Assembly: GCA_016200085.1 (NCBI GenBank)
Contig: JACQFL010000012.1
Coordinates: forward strand, 1 to 64,000
DNA length: 64,000 nucleotides
Origin: Candidatus Rokuibacteriota bacterium
GTDB taxonomy: Bacteria > Methylomirabilota > Methylomirabilia > Rokubacteriales > CSP1-6
Direction of reading: 5' to 3'
A model generated the notes under the pieces. That model was not told where the DNA came from and did no database searches. It saw only the letters and a list, made by a program, of their open reading frames with translations. This document shows, one piece after another, positions 16,939 through 25,470 of the stretch. The first letter of the stretch is position 1. The number at the start of each line of letters is the position of its first letter. The position numbers and the translations under genes were made by a program.

Positions 16939-17664
16939 ATGGCTCGCGGCAAGCTCTCGTCGGCAACCTTCGTGCTCGTGCACGGCGCGTGGCACGGCGG
17001 CTGGTGCTGGGCCCGCGTGGCGCGCATGCTGCGCGACGTCGGTCACACGGTCCACACGCCCACGCTCACCGGGCTGGGCGAGCGCGCGCACCTCGCGCGG
17101 CCGGACGTCGACCTCGCGCTCCACGTCCAGGACGTCGTGGCGCTGATCGAGGCGGAGGAGCTGCGCCAGGTGATCCTCGTCGGCCACAGCTACGGCGGCA
17201 TGGTCATCACGGGCGTGGCCGCCCACGCCGGCGGCCGGCTCGCGCATCTCGTGTACCTCGACGCCTTCGTGCCGTCCGACGGCCAGTCGCTGCTGGGCCT
17301 GGTCGGCGAGGAGCTCGCCGCCGGGGTGCGGGCGGCGGCGCGGGAGCACGGCGAGGGATGGCGCATCCCGCCGTTCCCGCCCGAGCGCTTCGGCGTGACC
17401 AATCCCAAGGACGTCGAGTGGCTCACCCGCCACCTCGTGCCGCAGCCCCTGCAGACGTTCGAGCAGGGGGTGCAGGCCAAGGACCGCCCGTCGCTCAAGC
17501 GGAGCTACATCTACTGCGCGAAGCCCGCGATGGGCGCCTTCGACCGCTACGCGGCCCTGAAGTCCGACCGCGGGTGGCGCTACCACGAGCTCGCCACCGG
17601 CCACGACGCGATGGTCACGGCCGCGCCCGATCTCGCGAAGATCCTCGCCGACAGCGCCGGATAG
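16939..17664 (+). CDS. Alpha/beta-hydrolase (MenH/esterase-like)
   Basis: A 241-residue cytoplasmic hydrolase without a signal peptide. Marks are the oxyanion motif LVHGAWHGGWCW, the nucleophile elbow GHSYGG (S84) and a late histidine in ATGHDAM. The opening is typical of salicylate-esterase/methyl-ketone-hydrolase-like plant-type esterases, as found widely in soil bacteria. AAGGGGG precedes the ATG. It lies 14 nt after the CoA-transferase and 10 nt before RidA, so it is part of the catabolic operon. Confidence 0.88.
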   Translation: MARGKLSSATFVLVHGAWHGGWCWARVARMLRDVGHTVHTPTLTGLGERAHLARPDVDLALHVQDVVALIEAEELRQVILVGHSYGGMVITGVAAHAGGRLAHLVYLDAFVPSDGQSLLGLVGEELAAGVRAAAREHGEGWRIPPFPPERFGVTNPKDVEWLTRHLVPQPLQTFEQGVQAKDRPSLKRSYIYCAKPAMGAFDRYAALKSDRGWRYHELATGHDAMVTAAPDLAKILADSAG

Positions 17665-17674
17665 GACGGAGACC

Positions 17675-18064
17675 ATGGCGAAGAAAACGAGGGTGCGGAC
17701 CGAGGCGGCGCCCGCGCCGTTCCAGGGCGCGCCGTACTCCCAGGCAATCCGGTCCGGCGACCTCGTGTTCGTGTCCGGCCAGCTCGCGCTCAGGCCCGGC
17801 GCGACCGGCGTCACGGGCACCAGCATCCAGGAGCAGACCGAGCAGGTGATGGCCAACCTCAAGGCCATCCTCGAGGCGGCCGGCAGCGGCCTGGAGCGGA
17901 TCGTGAAGACCACGGTCTTCCTGACCAACCTCGCCGATTTCCCGGGCATGAACGAGGTCTATCGCCGCCACGTGGGCGACGTGCCGCCGGCGCGATCCAC
18001 CGTCGGCGTCGCCTCGCTCCCGAATGGCGCCCTCGTGGAGATCGAGGCCATCGCCCACCTCTGA
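17675..18064 (+). CDS. RidA family (YjgF/YER057c/UK114) protein
   Basis: A 129-residue protein with the RidA signatures GAPYSQAIRSGDLVFVSGQ, VKTTVFLTNLADFPGMNEVY and PARSTVGVASLP ending EIEAIAHL. RidA deaminates reactive enamine/imine intermediates; catabolic-operon members may instead hydrolyse pathway-specific intermediates. The active-site arginine that stabilises the substrate is at the PPARSTV position. An N-terminal extension of about 14 residues precedes the domain. GGACGGAG lies just before the ATG. Confidence 0.93.
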   Translation: MAKKTRVRTEAAPAPFQGAPYSQAIRSGDLVFVSGQLALRPGATGVTGTSIQEQTEQVMANLKAILEAAGSGLERIVKTTVFLTNLADFPGMNEVYRRHVGDVPPARSTVGVASLPNGALVEIEAIAHL

Positions 18065-18118
18065 GGAGTATCCTCGTGTGCGAAGCGCCCGGCGCGACCG
18101 GACCATGAGGACCCCGTC

Positions 18119-18427
18119 ATGAGCGCCATCGTCGAGGAGATCCGCCAGGCCTACGCCACGGTCGGCGTCGTGCTCGACCAGCGGGCGACGTACGGCACCT
18201 ACTACCGGCTGCTCTGCGGCGGCTGCGGGCGCATGGTCGGCAACGTCGGCGACCGCCTGCTGCCCGGGATGGCGCAGGCGCTGGTCGACGGCCAGTTCGA
18301 CCTCTACGCGGCGGGACTGCTCGGCTGCCCCTGCGGCCACCAGCAGAAGCGCACGCAGGCGCTCGACGCGACGCGCTGGCGCGCGGGCCGCGAGCGGCTC
18401 GGCGTCGCCACCGGAGCGGGGCGATGA
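18119..18427 (+). CDS. Small CxxC/CxC zinc-ribbon-like protein
   Basis: A 102-residue protein of unrecognised family. Four cysteines are arranged as LCGGCG (near residue 33) and GCPCGH (near 69), which could bind a metal such as zinc or an iron-sulfur cluster. Its stop overlaps the ATG of the Paa-type diiron protein gene (ATGA), so the two are probably co-translated and it may be a partner or electron carrier for that protein. I cannot assign a function. Confidence 0.7.
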   Translation: MSAIVEEIRQAYATVGVVLDQRATYGTYYRLLCGGCGRMVGNVGDRLLPGMAQALVDGQFDLYAAGLLGCPCGHQQKRTQALDATRWRAGRERLGVATGAGR

Positions 18428-19254
18428 GCGAGATGGACGCGATCCGCGAGGCCGAGGAGCGCGGGCGCACCGAGATCTGGCCGCTCTGGCGCCGCGCGTA
18501 CGCCCAGGGCGACCCGCTGCCGGCGTTCACGCCGTCGCCGGGCCGCCCCGCTCACCGCTTCGACGAGACCGATCCCCTGCCCGAGGAGTACAAGTCGCTC
18601 CTGCTCAAGATGCTGCGTCACGAGGGCGAGCGCGCGGGCAACAAGAGCTTCCTCGGGTTCATGGCCACGTGCCTGGACATCGCGGAGTCGCTCTTCCCCA
18701 CCCGCGAGGCGCGGCTGCTCAAGGCCGAGTACCTGGCGGAGGAGCTCAAGCACGCGATCATGTTCCACCGGCTGGCCGTCGGGCTCGACCGCGACTTCGC
18801 GCTGCGCGACGTCCCCTACGCGCACTACGCCTTCCACCTGCCGCGCGAGAGCTGGGCCGACGACGCCTTCTTCCACTTCTTCGTGGACCTCAACGGCGCC
18901 TTCCACGCGCGCGACTGGCGGGAGTCGAGCTACGTGCCGCTGGCCAAGATGGCGGCGACGGTCGAGCGCGACGAGGTGGGCCACTCGGAGATGGGCTACC
19001 TGTTCCTGACCGAGATCTGCCAGGACGCCGGCGGCCGGGCGCTCGCCCGGCGCCTGCTCGACAAGTGGTACCCGGCCGCGCTCGACATGTTCGGCCGCTC
19101 CGACTCGACGAACGCGCCGAAGTTCATCGCGTGGGGGCTCAAGAGCGTGGGCAACGCCGAGATCCGCCAGGCCTACAAGGGCTACGTCGACGCCAAGCTC
19201 GTCGCGCTGGGGCTCGAGCCTCCCGACGAGCGCCTGAACCGCCGGTTCTTGTAG
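18424..19254 (+). CDS. Ferritin-like diiron protein related to phenylacetyl-CoA epoxidase subunits (PaaA/PaaC-like)
   Basis: A 276-residue all-helical protein. Carboxylate/histidine motifs suited to a diiron site are visible: AEYLAEELKHAIMFH and VERDEVGHSEMGYLF, matching the two ExxH helices of the Paa catabolic protein family, with further acids in RHEGER. In PaaABCDE such proteins epoxidise ring-CoA thioesters with O2. Here it stands with a small cysteine protein rather than a full Paa set, so it is a homolog, not a demonstrated epoxidase. Confidence 0.78.
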   Translation: MSEMDAIREAEERGRTEIWPLWRRAYAQGDPLPAFTPSPGRPAHRFDETDPLPEEYKSLLLKMLRHEGERAGNKSFLGFMATCLDIAESLFPTREARLLKAEYLAEELKHAIMFHRLAVGLDRDFALRDVPYAHYAFHLPRESWADDAFFHFFVDLNGAFHARDWRESSYVPLAKMAATVERDEVGHSEMGYLFLTEICQDAGGRALARRLLDKWYPAALDMFGRSDSTNAPKFIAWGLKSVGNAEIRQAYKGYVDAKLVALGLEPPDERLNRRFL

Positions 19255-19267
19255 ACAGGCACCGTCC

Positions 19268-19389
19268 ATGGAGGATCGGTACTTCGAGCTGCGCGATCTG
19301 CCGTGCGAGGCGCCGATCGCGGCGAAATCATCCGGGTGGTCGGAACCCGGGCGCCGGCGGCCGATGACACTGACGACGACGATGAATAG
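19268..19389 (+). pseudogene. Possible frameshifted small gene
   Basis: From ATG 19268 the frame reads MEDRYFELRDLPCEAP, a plausible protein start. About 50 nt in, the coherent reading moves to the -1 frame, giving DRGEIIRVVGTRAP and an acidic end DDTDDDDE with stop at 19387-19389. Neither frame alone looks like a whole protein. It may be a small gene with one missing base, by mutation or assembly error. The 19255-19489 gap holds nothing else. Confidence 0.35.
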
Positions 19390-19489
19390 CCGTCGGGAGC
19401 TTTCCGTCTACCGCGTCGGCGGGCGGGGCCGTGCGGGCGGCCGCGCGGCGCGCCGGCTCACCGACAACGCGACGCGTTAGGAACGGGCG

Positions 19490-20212
19490 ATGGCGTATCT
19501 CGTGTTCATCCACGGCGCGGGAGAAGACGGCCGGACGTGGGACGAGCAGGTGGTGGGGTTCAAGGCGCAGCATCGCGTGCTCGCCGTGACCCTCCCCGGA
19601 CGCCACACCCGCGAGGGTGAGCCCGCGCTGACGTCGCACGCCGACAACGCCCGCGACGTGATCGCCCAGATGGACGCCGCCGGCTATCGCAAGCCGGTGG
19701 TGGTGGTCGGTCATTCCATGGGCGGCGGCGTGGCGCTGATGCTGGCCCTCGAGCACGCCGACCGTCTCACCGGCCTGGTGCTGGTCTGCACCGGCGCCCG
19801 GATGACGATGGCGCCCGAGTTCATGGACCGCGCGAGGGCGCTCGCCGAGAGCGGCCGCGGCGGCCAGGCGGTGCCGCTGGAACGGCTGATCCCGGCCAAG
19901 GCCTCGCCCGCCGTCCGCGCGTGGCTCAAGGCCCGCGTGATGAGTGCCTCCGCCGAGACCACGCTCGCCGACTTCGAGGCCAACAACGGCTTCGACGTGA
20001 TGGAGCGCCTCACCGAGATCAAGACGCCCACCCTCGTCGTCGGCGGCGAGGCGGACACGATGGCTCCGCCCAAGTTCGCCGAGTTCCTCGCGCAGAAGAT
20101 CGAGGGCGCCCAGCTCGTGGTCCTGCCGAACTGCGGGCACTACCCCCAGGTCGAGCAGAGCGCGAAGTTCGACGAGGCCCTCGAGGACTTCGTCGACTCG
20201 CTCTCCGGGTAG
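19490..20212 (+). CDS. Alpha/beta-hydrolase
   Basis: A 240-residue hydrolase with the oxyanion-hole start VFIHGAGEDGRTW, the elbow GHSMGGG (S76), an acidic residue in VVGGEADTM and the catalytic histidine in NCGHYPQVEQ, so the triad is complete. No signal peptide. It resembles the MhpC/MenH group of C-C bond or ester hydrolases. It starts 7 nt after GGAACGG and ends beside a long palindrome. Substrate unknown. Confidence 0.88.
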   Translation: MAYLVFIHGAGEDGRTWDEQVVGFKAQHRVLAVTLPGRHTREGEPALTSHADNARDVIAQMDAAGYRKPVVVVGHSMGGGVALMLALEHADRLTGLVLVCTGARMTMAPEFMDRARALAESGRGGQAVPLERLIPAKASPAVRAWLKARVMSASAETTLADFEANNGFDVMERLTEIKTPTLVVGGEADTMAPPKFAEFLAQKIEGAQLVVLPNCGHYPQVEQSAKFDEALEDFVDSLSG

Positions 20213-20225
20213 CGCGCGCGCCGAT

Positions 20226-20379
20226 CCGGCGGGAGCGCGGGGGGTCGGGACGGGAGCCGGGAAGCCGACTGACTGTGGTCTCGTAAGCGCGGGGCCGCGC
20301 GCCGCGTTGCGCGCTCGCCGATGACAACCCGTACCCAACGGCTCCCGGCCCCCGTCCCGACCCCCCGCGCTCCCGCCGG
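20226..20379. repeat. Long palindrome with conserved core, family P, copy 3
   Basis: Arms 20226-20267 and 20339-20379 pair over about 41 bp with one mismatch and one bulge. The 71-nt core (20268-20338) begins ACTGACTGTGG and ends CGTACCCAA, as in the copies at 4944 and 7662, while arm sequences differ and remain self-complementary. It starts 13 nt after the hydrolase stop and lies between convergent genes. Confidence 0.9.
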
Positions 20380-20488
20380 CGTTGCGTACGTTCTCCCGGC
20401 GCGAAGCCGCCGGCGCCGAGCGGGCCTTGTCGTTGCCACGAACCAAAGACCGCGATCGACGAATCCGCCGCTGAGTGATGTCGTTCGC

Positions 20489-20587
20489 GCGCCGGCTGTG
20501 CCGGCGCAATCCACTGTTCACACCCGCGAAAACCATCTCCGACGCGGTGGAGGGCGATCGGGGGGAGCGGCGCTCGCTCCCCCCGAT
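20489..20587. repeat. Composite hairpin repeat, family H, copy 1
   Basis: Two hairpins occur in order: GCGCCGGC-TGT-GCCGGCGC (20489-20507), then about 50 nt, then a 13-bp stem ATCGGGGGGAGCG with a 5-nt loop (20557-20587), followed by GTC. The same composite order is seen at 51346-51435. It lies at the 3' end of the amidohydrolase operon. The stretch 20380-20488 shows nothing clear. Confidence 0.8.
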
Positions 20588-20617
20588 GTCAACCGATCCG
20601 GCGCGCGCGCCCCACGA

Positions 20618-21631
20618 TCAGATTCGATAGAGCCGCCTGGTGTTGTCGGAGAGGATCTTGCGCTTCTGGGTGTCGGTGATGTCGCCGCGGTTGCGGATCT
20701 CGTCGAGAGAGCCGGGGTACGAGTTGTCCCAGTGGGGGAAATCGGAGGCGTAGACGATCTGGCTCTCCCCCACCAGCTTGACGGCCTGGGGCAGCAGCCA
20801 CTCGTCGGCCTCGCACGAGAAGTAGATGTTGCCGCCGCGCACGTAGTCGCTAGGCTTCTTCTTGAGCGCGGGGGCCTCCGCCTGGCGCTTGGCGAACTCG
20901 TCGTCCATGCGCTCGATCCAGTAGGGCGCCCAGCCGCATCCGGCCTCCAGGAACGCGATGCGCAGCCGAGGGAAGCGCTCGGGGATGCCCTCGAACACGA
21001 TCGAGGTGAGCTGCCGCATCTGGCCGAAGGCGTGCGAGCAGGTATGGGTCTGGATGAAGGTGGGAAAGAGATCCACGCCGGCGCCGCCGAGGTGCGAGCC
21101 CGAGGCGTGAATGGCGACGCAGGTGTCCAGGCGCTGCGCCTCCTCGTAGATGGGCAGGAACTTCGGGTCGCCGAGCACGTGGCCGCCGTCGGCGGCGAGC
21201 ATCGCGCCGACCATGCCGAGCTCGGTGACGGCCCGGGTGAGCTCCCTGGCCGCCGCCTCGGGATCCTGCACGGGCAGGAGCGCGACGGCCTTGAGCCGGG
21301 GCGTCTTGCCGGTGAACTCCTCGGCGAGCAGGGTGTTGTACGCACGGCAGAGCGCGACCGCCCACGCGCGGTCCCTGAGGAAGCTCATGAACAGGCCGAG
21401 CGTCGGGAACAGCACGGCCGTGTCCATCCCCCCCTTGTCCATCGCCTGCAGCCACTCGTCCGGGCTGGACGCGGTCTGGCCGAGCGTGCCGAGCATGCGG
21501 CGGTCCCAGCCGTCCTGCGGGACCAGCGGAAAGTTCAGCGGGCGGCGACGGAAGGGCTCGTCGAGGTAGCGGGCGAGGCCCTCGGAGGACTCGGTGACGT
21601 GGCCGTCGGCGTCCAGGATCGGGTAGCTCAT
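20618..21631 (-). CDS. Amidohydrolase family 2 (ACMSD-like) enzyme
   Basis: A 337-residue metal-dependent hydrolase or decarboxylase. It opens with the metal motif DADGHV, has a metal histidine in CVAIHASGSH, and the catalytic aspartate in YASDFPHWD. This group includes aminocarboxymuconate-semialdehyde decarboxylase and gamma-resorcylate decarboxylase as well as true hydrolases. It is last in an operon with a ThDP enzyme and a 2-hydroxyacid dehydrogenase; its ATG overlaps the dehydrogenase stop by ATGA. Confidence 0.88.
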   Translation of the reverse strand: MSYPILDADGHVTESSEGLARYLDEPFRRRPLNFPLVPQDGWDRRMLGTLGQTASSPDEWLQAMDKGGMDTAVLFPTLGLFMSFLRDRAWAVALCRAYNTLLAEEFTGKTPRLKAVALLPVQDPEAAARELTRAVTELGMVGAMLAADGGHVLGDPKFLPIYEEAQRLDTCVAIHASGSHLGGAGVDLFPTFIQTHTCSHAFGQMRQLTSIVFEGIPERFPRLRIAFLEAGCGWAPYWIERMDDEFAKRQAEAPALKKKPSDYVRGGNIYFSCEADEWLLPQAVKLVGESQIVYASDFPHWDNSYPGSLDEIRNRGDITDTQKRKILSDNTRRLYRI

Positions 21632-22635
21632 CGGGTATTCCTCCAGCGGGGGATCACGTCCGGGTTGATGGCGTGCGCGGGCGGCTCGCCCCGTCCGACG
21701 GCCAGGATCTGCTCGAGGGCCAGCGCGAGGTTGGCGCGGCGGCCGGCCTCGCTGTGGGCGACGTTGTGCGGGGTGAGGATCAGCCGCTCCTCGTCCACGT
21801 TGCGCAGGGTCGAGTCCAGGGGGAGCGGCTCGCGCACGAACGCGTCGAGCGCCGCGCCCGCGATCCAGCGCTCGTAGAGCGCCCGCGTCATCGCGTGCTC
21901 GTCGAGGTTCTCACCACGCGCCGTGTTGATGAGCACGGCCGTGGGCTTCATCCGCCGCAGCGCCTTCTCGTCGATCAGGTTGCGGGTCTCGTCGGTCACC
22001 GGCGTGTGCAGGGTGACGACGTCGGACTCGGCGAGCAGGGTGTCCAGGTCCACGAGCCTGACCCCCAGCGCGCGCGCACGCGCGGCGGGCACGTAGGGAT
22101 CGGTCGCGATCAGGCGGACGTCCCAGCCCGCCAGCCGGCGGGCCACGTTGCCTCCCACGCGGCCGAGCCCCACGATGCCGACGGTCTTGCCGAACAGGAA
22201 GTCGCCGCGGTCGTCGCGCTGCGCCCATCGTCCGGAGCGCAGCTTGGCCTCGTTGTGCTTGATGCGCTTGAGCAGCATCAGCATCAGCCCGATCGTGGCC
22301 TCCGCGACGGCGACGAAGTTCTCGGGCGTCGGGCTGTTGGCCACGAGCACGCCGAGGCGCGAGGCGGCCGCGACGTCGATCTTGTCGACGCCGATGAAGG
22401 GCACGATGACGAGGCGCAGCCGGGGCGCGCGCTCCATCACCGTGCCCGAGATCATCTCGAGGTGCGACGAGAGGATGACGTCGGCGTCGCGCGCGGCGGC
22501 GCACAGCTCGTCCTCGGTCCAGGCGACGCGGCCGGGCTGATCCAGCGGCCGCTGGACGGTGACCTCGTGCCCCGCCTGGCGCAGCGGGTCCAGCTCGTCC
22601 GGCGGTCCGGCCAGTCCCGTCGAGAGGATCTTCAT
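21628..22635 (-). CDS. D-2-hydroxyacid dehydrogenase (phosphoglycerate dehydrogenase-like)
   Basis: A 335-residue NAD(P)-dependent dehydrogenase. It has the Rossmann motif VGLGRVGGNVARRLAG, substrate arginine in NTARGENLD, and the catalytic histidine in LTPHNVAHSE. It lacks the C-terminal ACT domain of full-length SerA and is too far from serine genes to be called serA. ATG 22635 overlaps the ThDP enzyme stop, and its own stop overlaps the amidohydrolase start, so three enzymes are produced together, possibly acting on one 2-oxo or 2-hydroxy acid. Confidence 0.88.
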   Translation of the reverse strand: MKILSTGLAGPPDELDPLRQAGHEVTVQRPLDQPGRVAWTEDELCAAARDADVILSSHLEMISGTVMERAPRLRLVIVPFIGVDKIDVAAASRLGVLVANSPTPENFVAVAEATIGLMLMLLKRIKHNEAKLRSGRWAQRDDRGDFLFGKTVGIVGLGRVGGNVARRLAGWDVRLIATDPYVPAARARALGVRLVDLDTLLAESDVVTLHTPVTDETRNLIDEKALRRMKPTAVLINTARGENLDEHAMTRALYERWIAGAALDAFVREPLPLDSTLRNVDEERLILTPHNVAHSEAGRRANLALALEQILAVGRGEPPAHAINPDVIPRWRNTR

Positions 22636-24344
22636 GGCTTCTTGCAGATCACGTTGAGGAGCGCCTGCCGCCCCTCGTCGCGCACGACCTTCAGGGCCCG
22701 CTGGAGTGCGTCCGGCAGCGCCTTCGGGTCCTCGATCTTCTCGCCCCAGCCCCCGCACGCCCGGCAGATCATCTCGTAGTCCGGCGCGGGATCGAGGTCG
22801 CTCAGCGGCATCGTCGCCGCGCGGGCCGCCCAGCCGTCGGGCGCGTGGCTCGTCACCGAGCGCTTCACGGCGTTCCACGCCCGGTTGTTGAAGACGACGA
22901 AGAGCGCGGGCAGGTCGTGGGCGCGCGAGGCCCAGTGCGCCGCCGTCGGCGCGCCGAAGAGGTACGCGCCGTCGCCGACGGTGCAGATCACCGTCTGGTC
23001 CCGCGCGGCGAGCTTGACGCCGAGCGCGGCCCCGAGGCCCCAGCCCAGGGCGGACGCCGGGGAGCCGCCGAAGCTGGAGCCCGGGCGCGTGAAGCAGACC
23101 TGGGTCGGGTCGAGATCGTACTCGTTCACGACGATCGTGCGGTCGTCGACCACCTCGCCGATGCAGCGCGAGAGCCACGCCATGTCGATCGGGGCGTCGC
23201 CGGAGACCTTCCGCGCCGCAGCCTGCCAGCCGGCGCGCAGGCGCGAGTGCTCGGCCGCCCAGCGCGTCCGGCGCTCCTCGACGAGGGGCCGGCTCACGCC
23301 CGCGCGGTCCACCGCCTCCACCAGGGCGGCCAGCGTGAGCCGCGGCGCGCCGCCGAGCGCCACGTCGGCGGCGAAGCCGCGGATCGGATAGCGCGAGAAG
23401 AGCGGGTCGAGGCCGACCTGGATGACGCGCGCCTCCGCGCTCGGCGCCTTGAGCTTGGGGAACCACGGCGCGTCGGACTCGAGCACGACGATCACGTCGG
23501 CGTCGCCCAGGTACGGTGCGGGGTCGAAGCCGGCGTGGAGCGGATGGTTCTGGGGGAAGTTGACGTGGATGGCCGCGTGCTCGATCACGGGCATCCCCAG
23601 CCGCTCCGCGAGCGCGATCAGCGGCGCCACGCTCCGCGGATCGCGCCCCGCCATCTTCGCGATCACGATCGGGTTGCGCGCCCCGGCCAGGAGCGCGGCG
23701 GCCTCCGCCACCGCCGCGGGGTCGGCGACCTGCGCGCCCACCGGCGTCACCCGCGAGGGCTCCGAGTACTCGAAGTCCGTCAGGCGCTCGGCCAGCACCT
23801 CGCGGGGCAACGAGAGGTACACCGGGCCCGGCGGCTCGCTGTGCGTGATGGCCAGCGCCCGGTCGACGACGGTCTCGACCTGCTCGCCCATCCGGAGCTC
23901 GTAGTCCCACTTGACCCACTCGCGCACCGCGCCGCCCTGGTCGAAGGCCTCCTGCGCCCAGTGGATGTGGCGGTCGCGCGCGCCGGGCCGCGCGCCCTCG
24001 GTGATCGGCGTGCGGCCGGCCGTGAAGAGCATGGGCACGTTCGTCCGCGCCGCGTTGATGACCCCGCCGAGCCCGTTGGCCGTGCCCACCACGACGTGGA
24101 CCATCACGGCCTGGGCGCGCCCGGTGACCATCGCGTAGCCGTGGGCCATGGCCACGGCCGGGATCTCGTGGGGGACGGTGAGCGGACTCGGCAGCATCTG
24201 CCCCTGGGCCTGGCGCTTGGCGTAGGCCTCGATGAGCGGGGCGAAGTCCGTCCCGGCGTTGCCGAACAGGTAGTCGACCCCGCGCGAGGCGAGCAGTTCC
24301 AGATAGGCCTCGGCCACGCTCTCGACGAATACCCGCTTCCTCAT
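22632..24344 (-). CDS. Thiamine-diphosphate-dependent enzyme (acetolactate synthase/benzoylformate decarboxylase-like)
   Basis: A 570-residue three-domain ThDP enzyme. The N-terminal PYR domain has FGNAGTDFAPLIEA and the catalytic glutamate in PHEIPAVAMAHGYA; the C-terminal PP domain has the cofactor motif GDGAYLFGAPTAAHW ending FNN. The GNAG form replaces the GxPG of true acetolactate synthases, pointing to the benzoylformate/oxalyl-CoA-type decarboxylase group. ATG 24344 follows a GGGGAGAGAG ribosome site. It heads the dehydrogenase-amidohydrolase operon. Confidence 0.87.
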   Translation of the reverse strand: MRKRVFVESVAEAYLELLASRGVDYLFGNAGTDFAPLIEAYAKRQAQGQMLPSPLTVPHEIPAVAMAHGYAMVTGRAQAVMVHVVVGTANGLGGVINAARTNVPMLFTAGRTPITEGARPGARDRHIHWAQEAFDQGGAVREWVKWDYELRMGEQVETVVDRALAITHSEPPGPVYLSLPREVLAERLTDFEYSEPSRVTPVGAQVADPAAVAEAAALLAGARNPIVIAKMAGRDPRSVAPLIALAERLGMPVIEHAAIHVNFPQNHPLHAGFDPAPYLGDADVIVVLESDAPWFPKLKAPSAEARVIQVGLDPLFSRYPIRGFAADVALGGAPRLTLAALVEAVDRAGVSRPLVEERRTRWAAEHSRLRAGWQAAARKVSGDAPIDMAWLSRCIGEVVDDRTIVVNEYDLDPTQVCFTRPGSSFGGSPASALGWGLGAALGVKLAARDQTVICTVGDGAYLFGAPTAAHWASRAHDLPALFVVFNNRAWNAVKRSVTSHAPDGWAARAATMPLSDLDPAPDYEMICRACGGWGEKIEDPKALPDALQRALKVVRDEGRQALLNVICKKP

Positions 24345-24366
24345 CGCGTCTCTCTCCCCTTGCCGC

Positions 24367-25056
24367 TCACGGCGTGAGCGTCGCGGCACGGCGCCAGAAC
24401 ACCACGCCGACGATCAGCACCCACAGCGTGGCGAGCAGCGACACGATCGTGAACAGCACGTTGAAGGCGAAGACGGTCGGCCCCTGGAGCGCCAGCAGCA
24501 CGCCGTCGGCGATGCCGCCGGCGCCCACGACGACCCCGGCGGCGCCGAGGGGACGCGCGAACAGCACGCTCTGGCTCATGGCCAGGCCGTAGAGGACGAT
24601 GGTGAGCCCGAAGAGCTCGAGGGTCGACACCGCCAGCAGCGCGAAGTCGATCTCGCGCGCCACGGTCGCGGCCTGCACGAGGGCGGGCCGCTCCGCCTCC
24701 GGCGCCGCCCGCCAGGCCTGCGCCAGCCGGCGGAACGCGATCCCGTCGAGGGCCATCAGCACGGAGAGCGTCGCCGCGCCGATGAGGGCGCCGGCCTGCC
24801 CGTAGCGAGCCCACGGCGCGCCCCGCTCGTCCTGGAGGGCGGCGGCCAGCGCGACGAGCCCGCCCGTGATGAGCAGCGTTCCCAGGAGGATGCCGAGGTG
24901 GTCGACGGCCCAGAGCGCGCTGCCCGCCGCGAGCGCGAGCTGGGGCGCCGTGCCCGGCACGGAAGTGCGTGGATGCAGCACGTTGAACGCCAGCGCGAGG
25001 ACCGCGCCGGCCACGAGCCCGAGGGCGCCGAGCCGGTAGAACGACGGCTCCTTCAT
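24367..25056 (-). CDS. Multispanning membrane protein, unknown function
   Basis: A 229-residue protein with about six or seven hydrophobic helices (for example residues 10-28, 43-70, 86-104, 133-160, 170-190, 195-222) and short polar loops. It starts MKEPSFYRLGALG, with a positive-inside beginning. The layout resembles small DUF4386-like membrane proteins, but I cannot claim membership. It lies 22 nt before the ThDP gene start and 22 nt after the VOC gene stop, so it may share their transcript. Confidence 0.75.
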   Translation of the reverse strand: MKEPSFYRLGALGLVAGAVLALAFNVLHPRTSVPGTAPQLALAAGSALWAVDHLGILLGTLLITGGLVALAAALQDERGAPWARYGQAGALIGAATLSVLMALDGIAFRRLAQAWRAAPEAERPALVQAATVAREIDFALLAVSTLELFGLTIVLYGLAMSQSVLFARPLGAAGVVVGAGGIADGVLLALQGPTVFAFNVLFTIVSLLATLWVLIVGVVFWRRAATLTP

Positions 25057-25078
25057 GGGGGCCTCATTCTAGCCCGGC

Positions 25079-25453
25079 TCAGCGCGGCTTCAGCTCGATC
25101 GTGTAGCCGTCGGGATCGCGGATGTAGATCGACGGGCCGCGCCCGAAGGCGCCCCGCCGGCTCACCACGTCCCCCACCTCGACCCCGCGCCCGCGCAGCC
25201 CCTCGGCGACCGCCGCGAGGTCGTCGCACTTGATCGACAGGCAGAAGTGGTCGAGGCCGCCGGCGCGTGCCGGCCGCTCGGCGGTCACGGGCACGAGGTC
25301 GATCAGCTGCTCGCCGAAGCGCAGCTGGATCAGCGCGATCTTCTCGTTGACGTCGTCCACGGTGCAGCCCAGGACGTCGCAGTAGAACTTCTGCGCGACG
25401 GCCTGGTCGCGCACGGTGAGCACCACGTGATCGAGCCCGAGCGGCGTGAACAT
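25079..25453 (-). CDS. VOC (glyoxalase/extradiol dioxygenase-fold) protein
   Basis: A 124-residue single-domain VOC protein made of paired beta-alpha-beta-beta-beta modules. Metal-site candidates are LDHVVLTV at the start, GLDHFCLS in the middle and the terminal glutamate in PDGYTIELKPR. Members act as lyases, dioxygenases or resistance proteins. ATG 25453 is chosen for the strong GGAGG 5-6 nt upstream and the usual family opening. The gap upstream (25454-25616) is filled by dispersed repeats. Confidence 0.9.
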   Translation of the reverse strand: MFTPLGLDHVVLTVRDQAVAQKFYCDVLGCTVDDVNEKIALIQLRFGEQLIDLVPVTAERPARAGGLDHFCLSIKCDDLAAVAEGLRGRGVEVGDVVSRRGAFGRGPSIYIRDPDGYTIELKPR

Positions 25454-25470
25454 GGCGGCCTCCTGTATGA

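Noticed and set aside
4944-20379. Family P elements as MITEs or IS remnants
   Set aside because: Terminal arms differ between copies while the centre is conserved, and no target duplication is visible; the reverse is expected for transposable elements.
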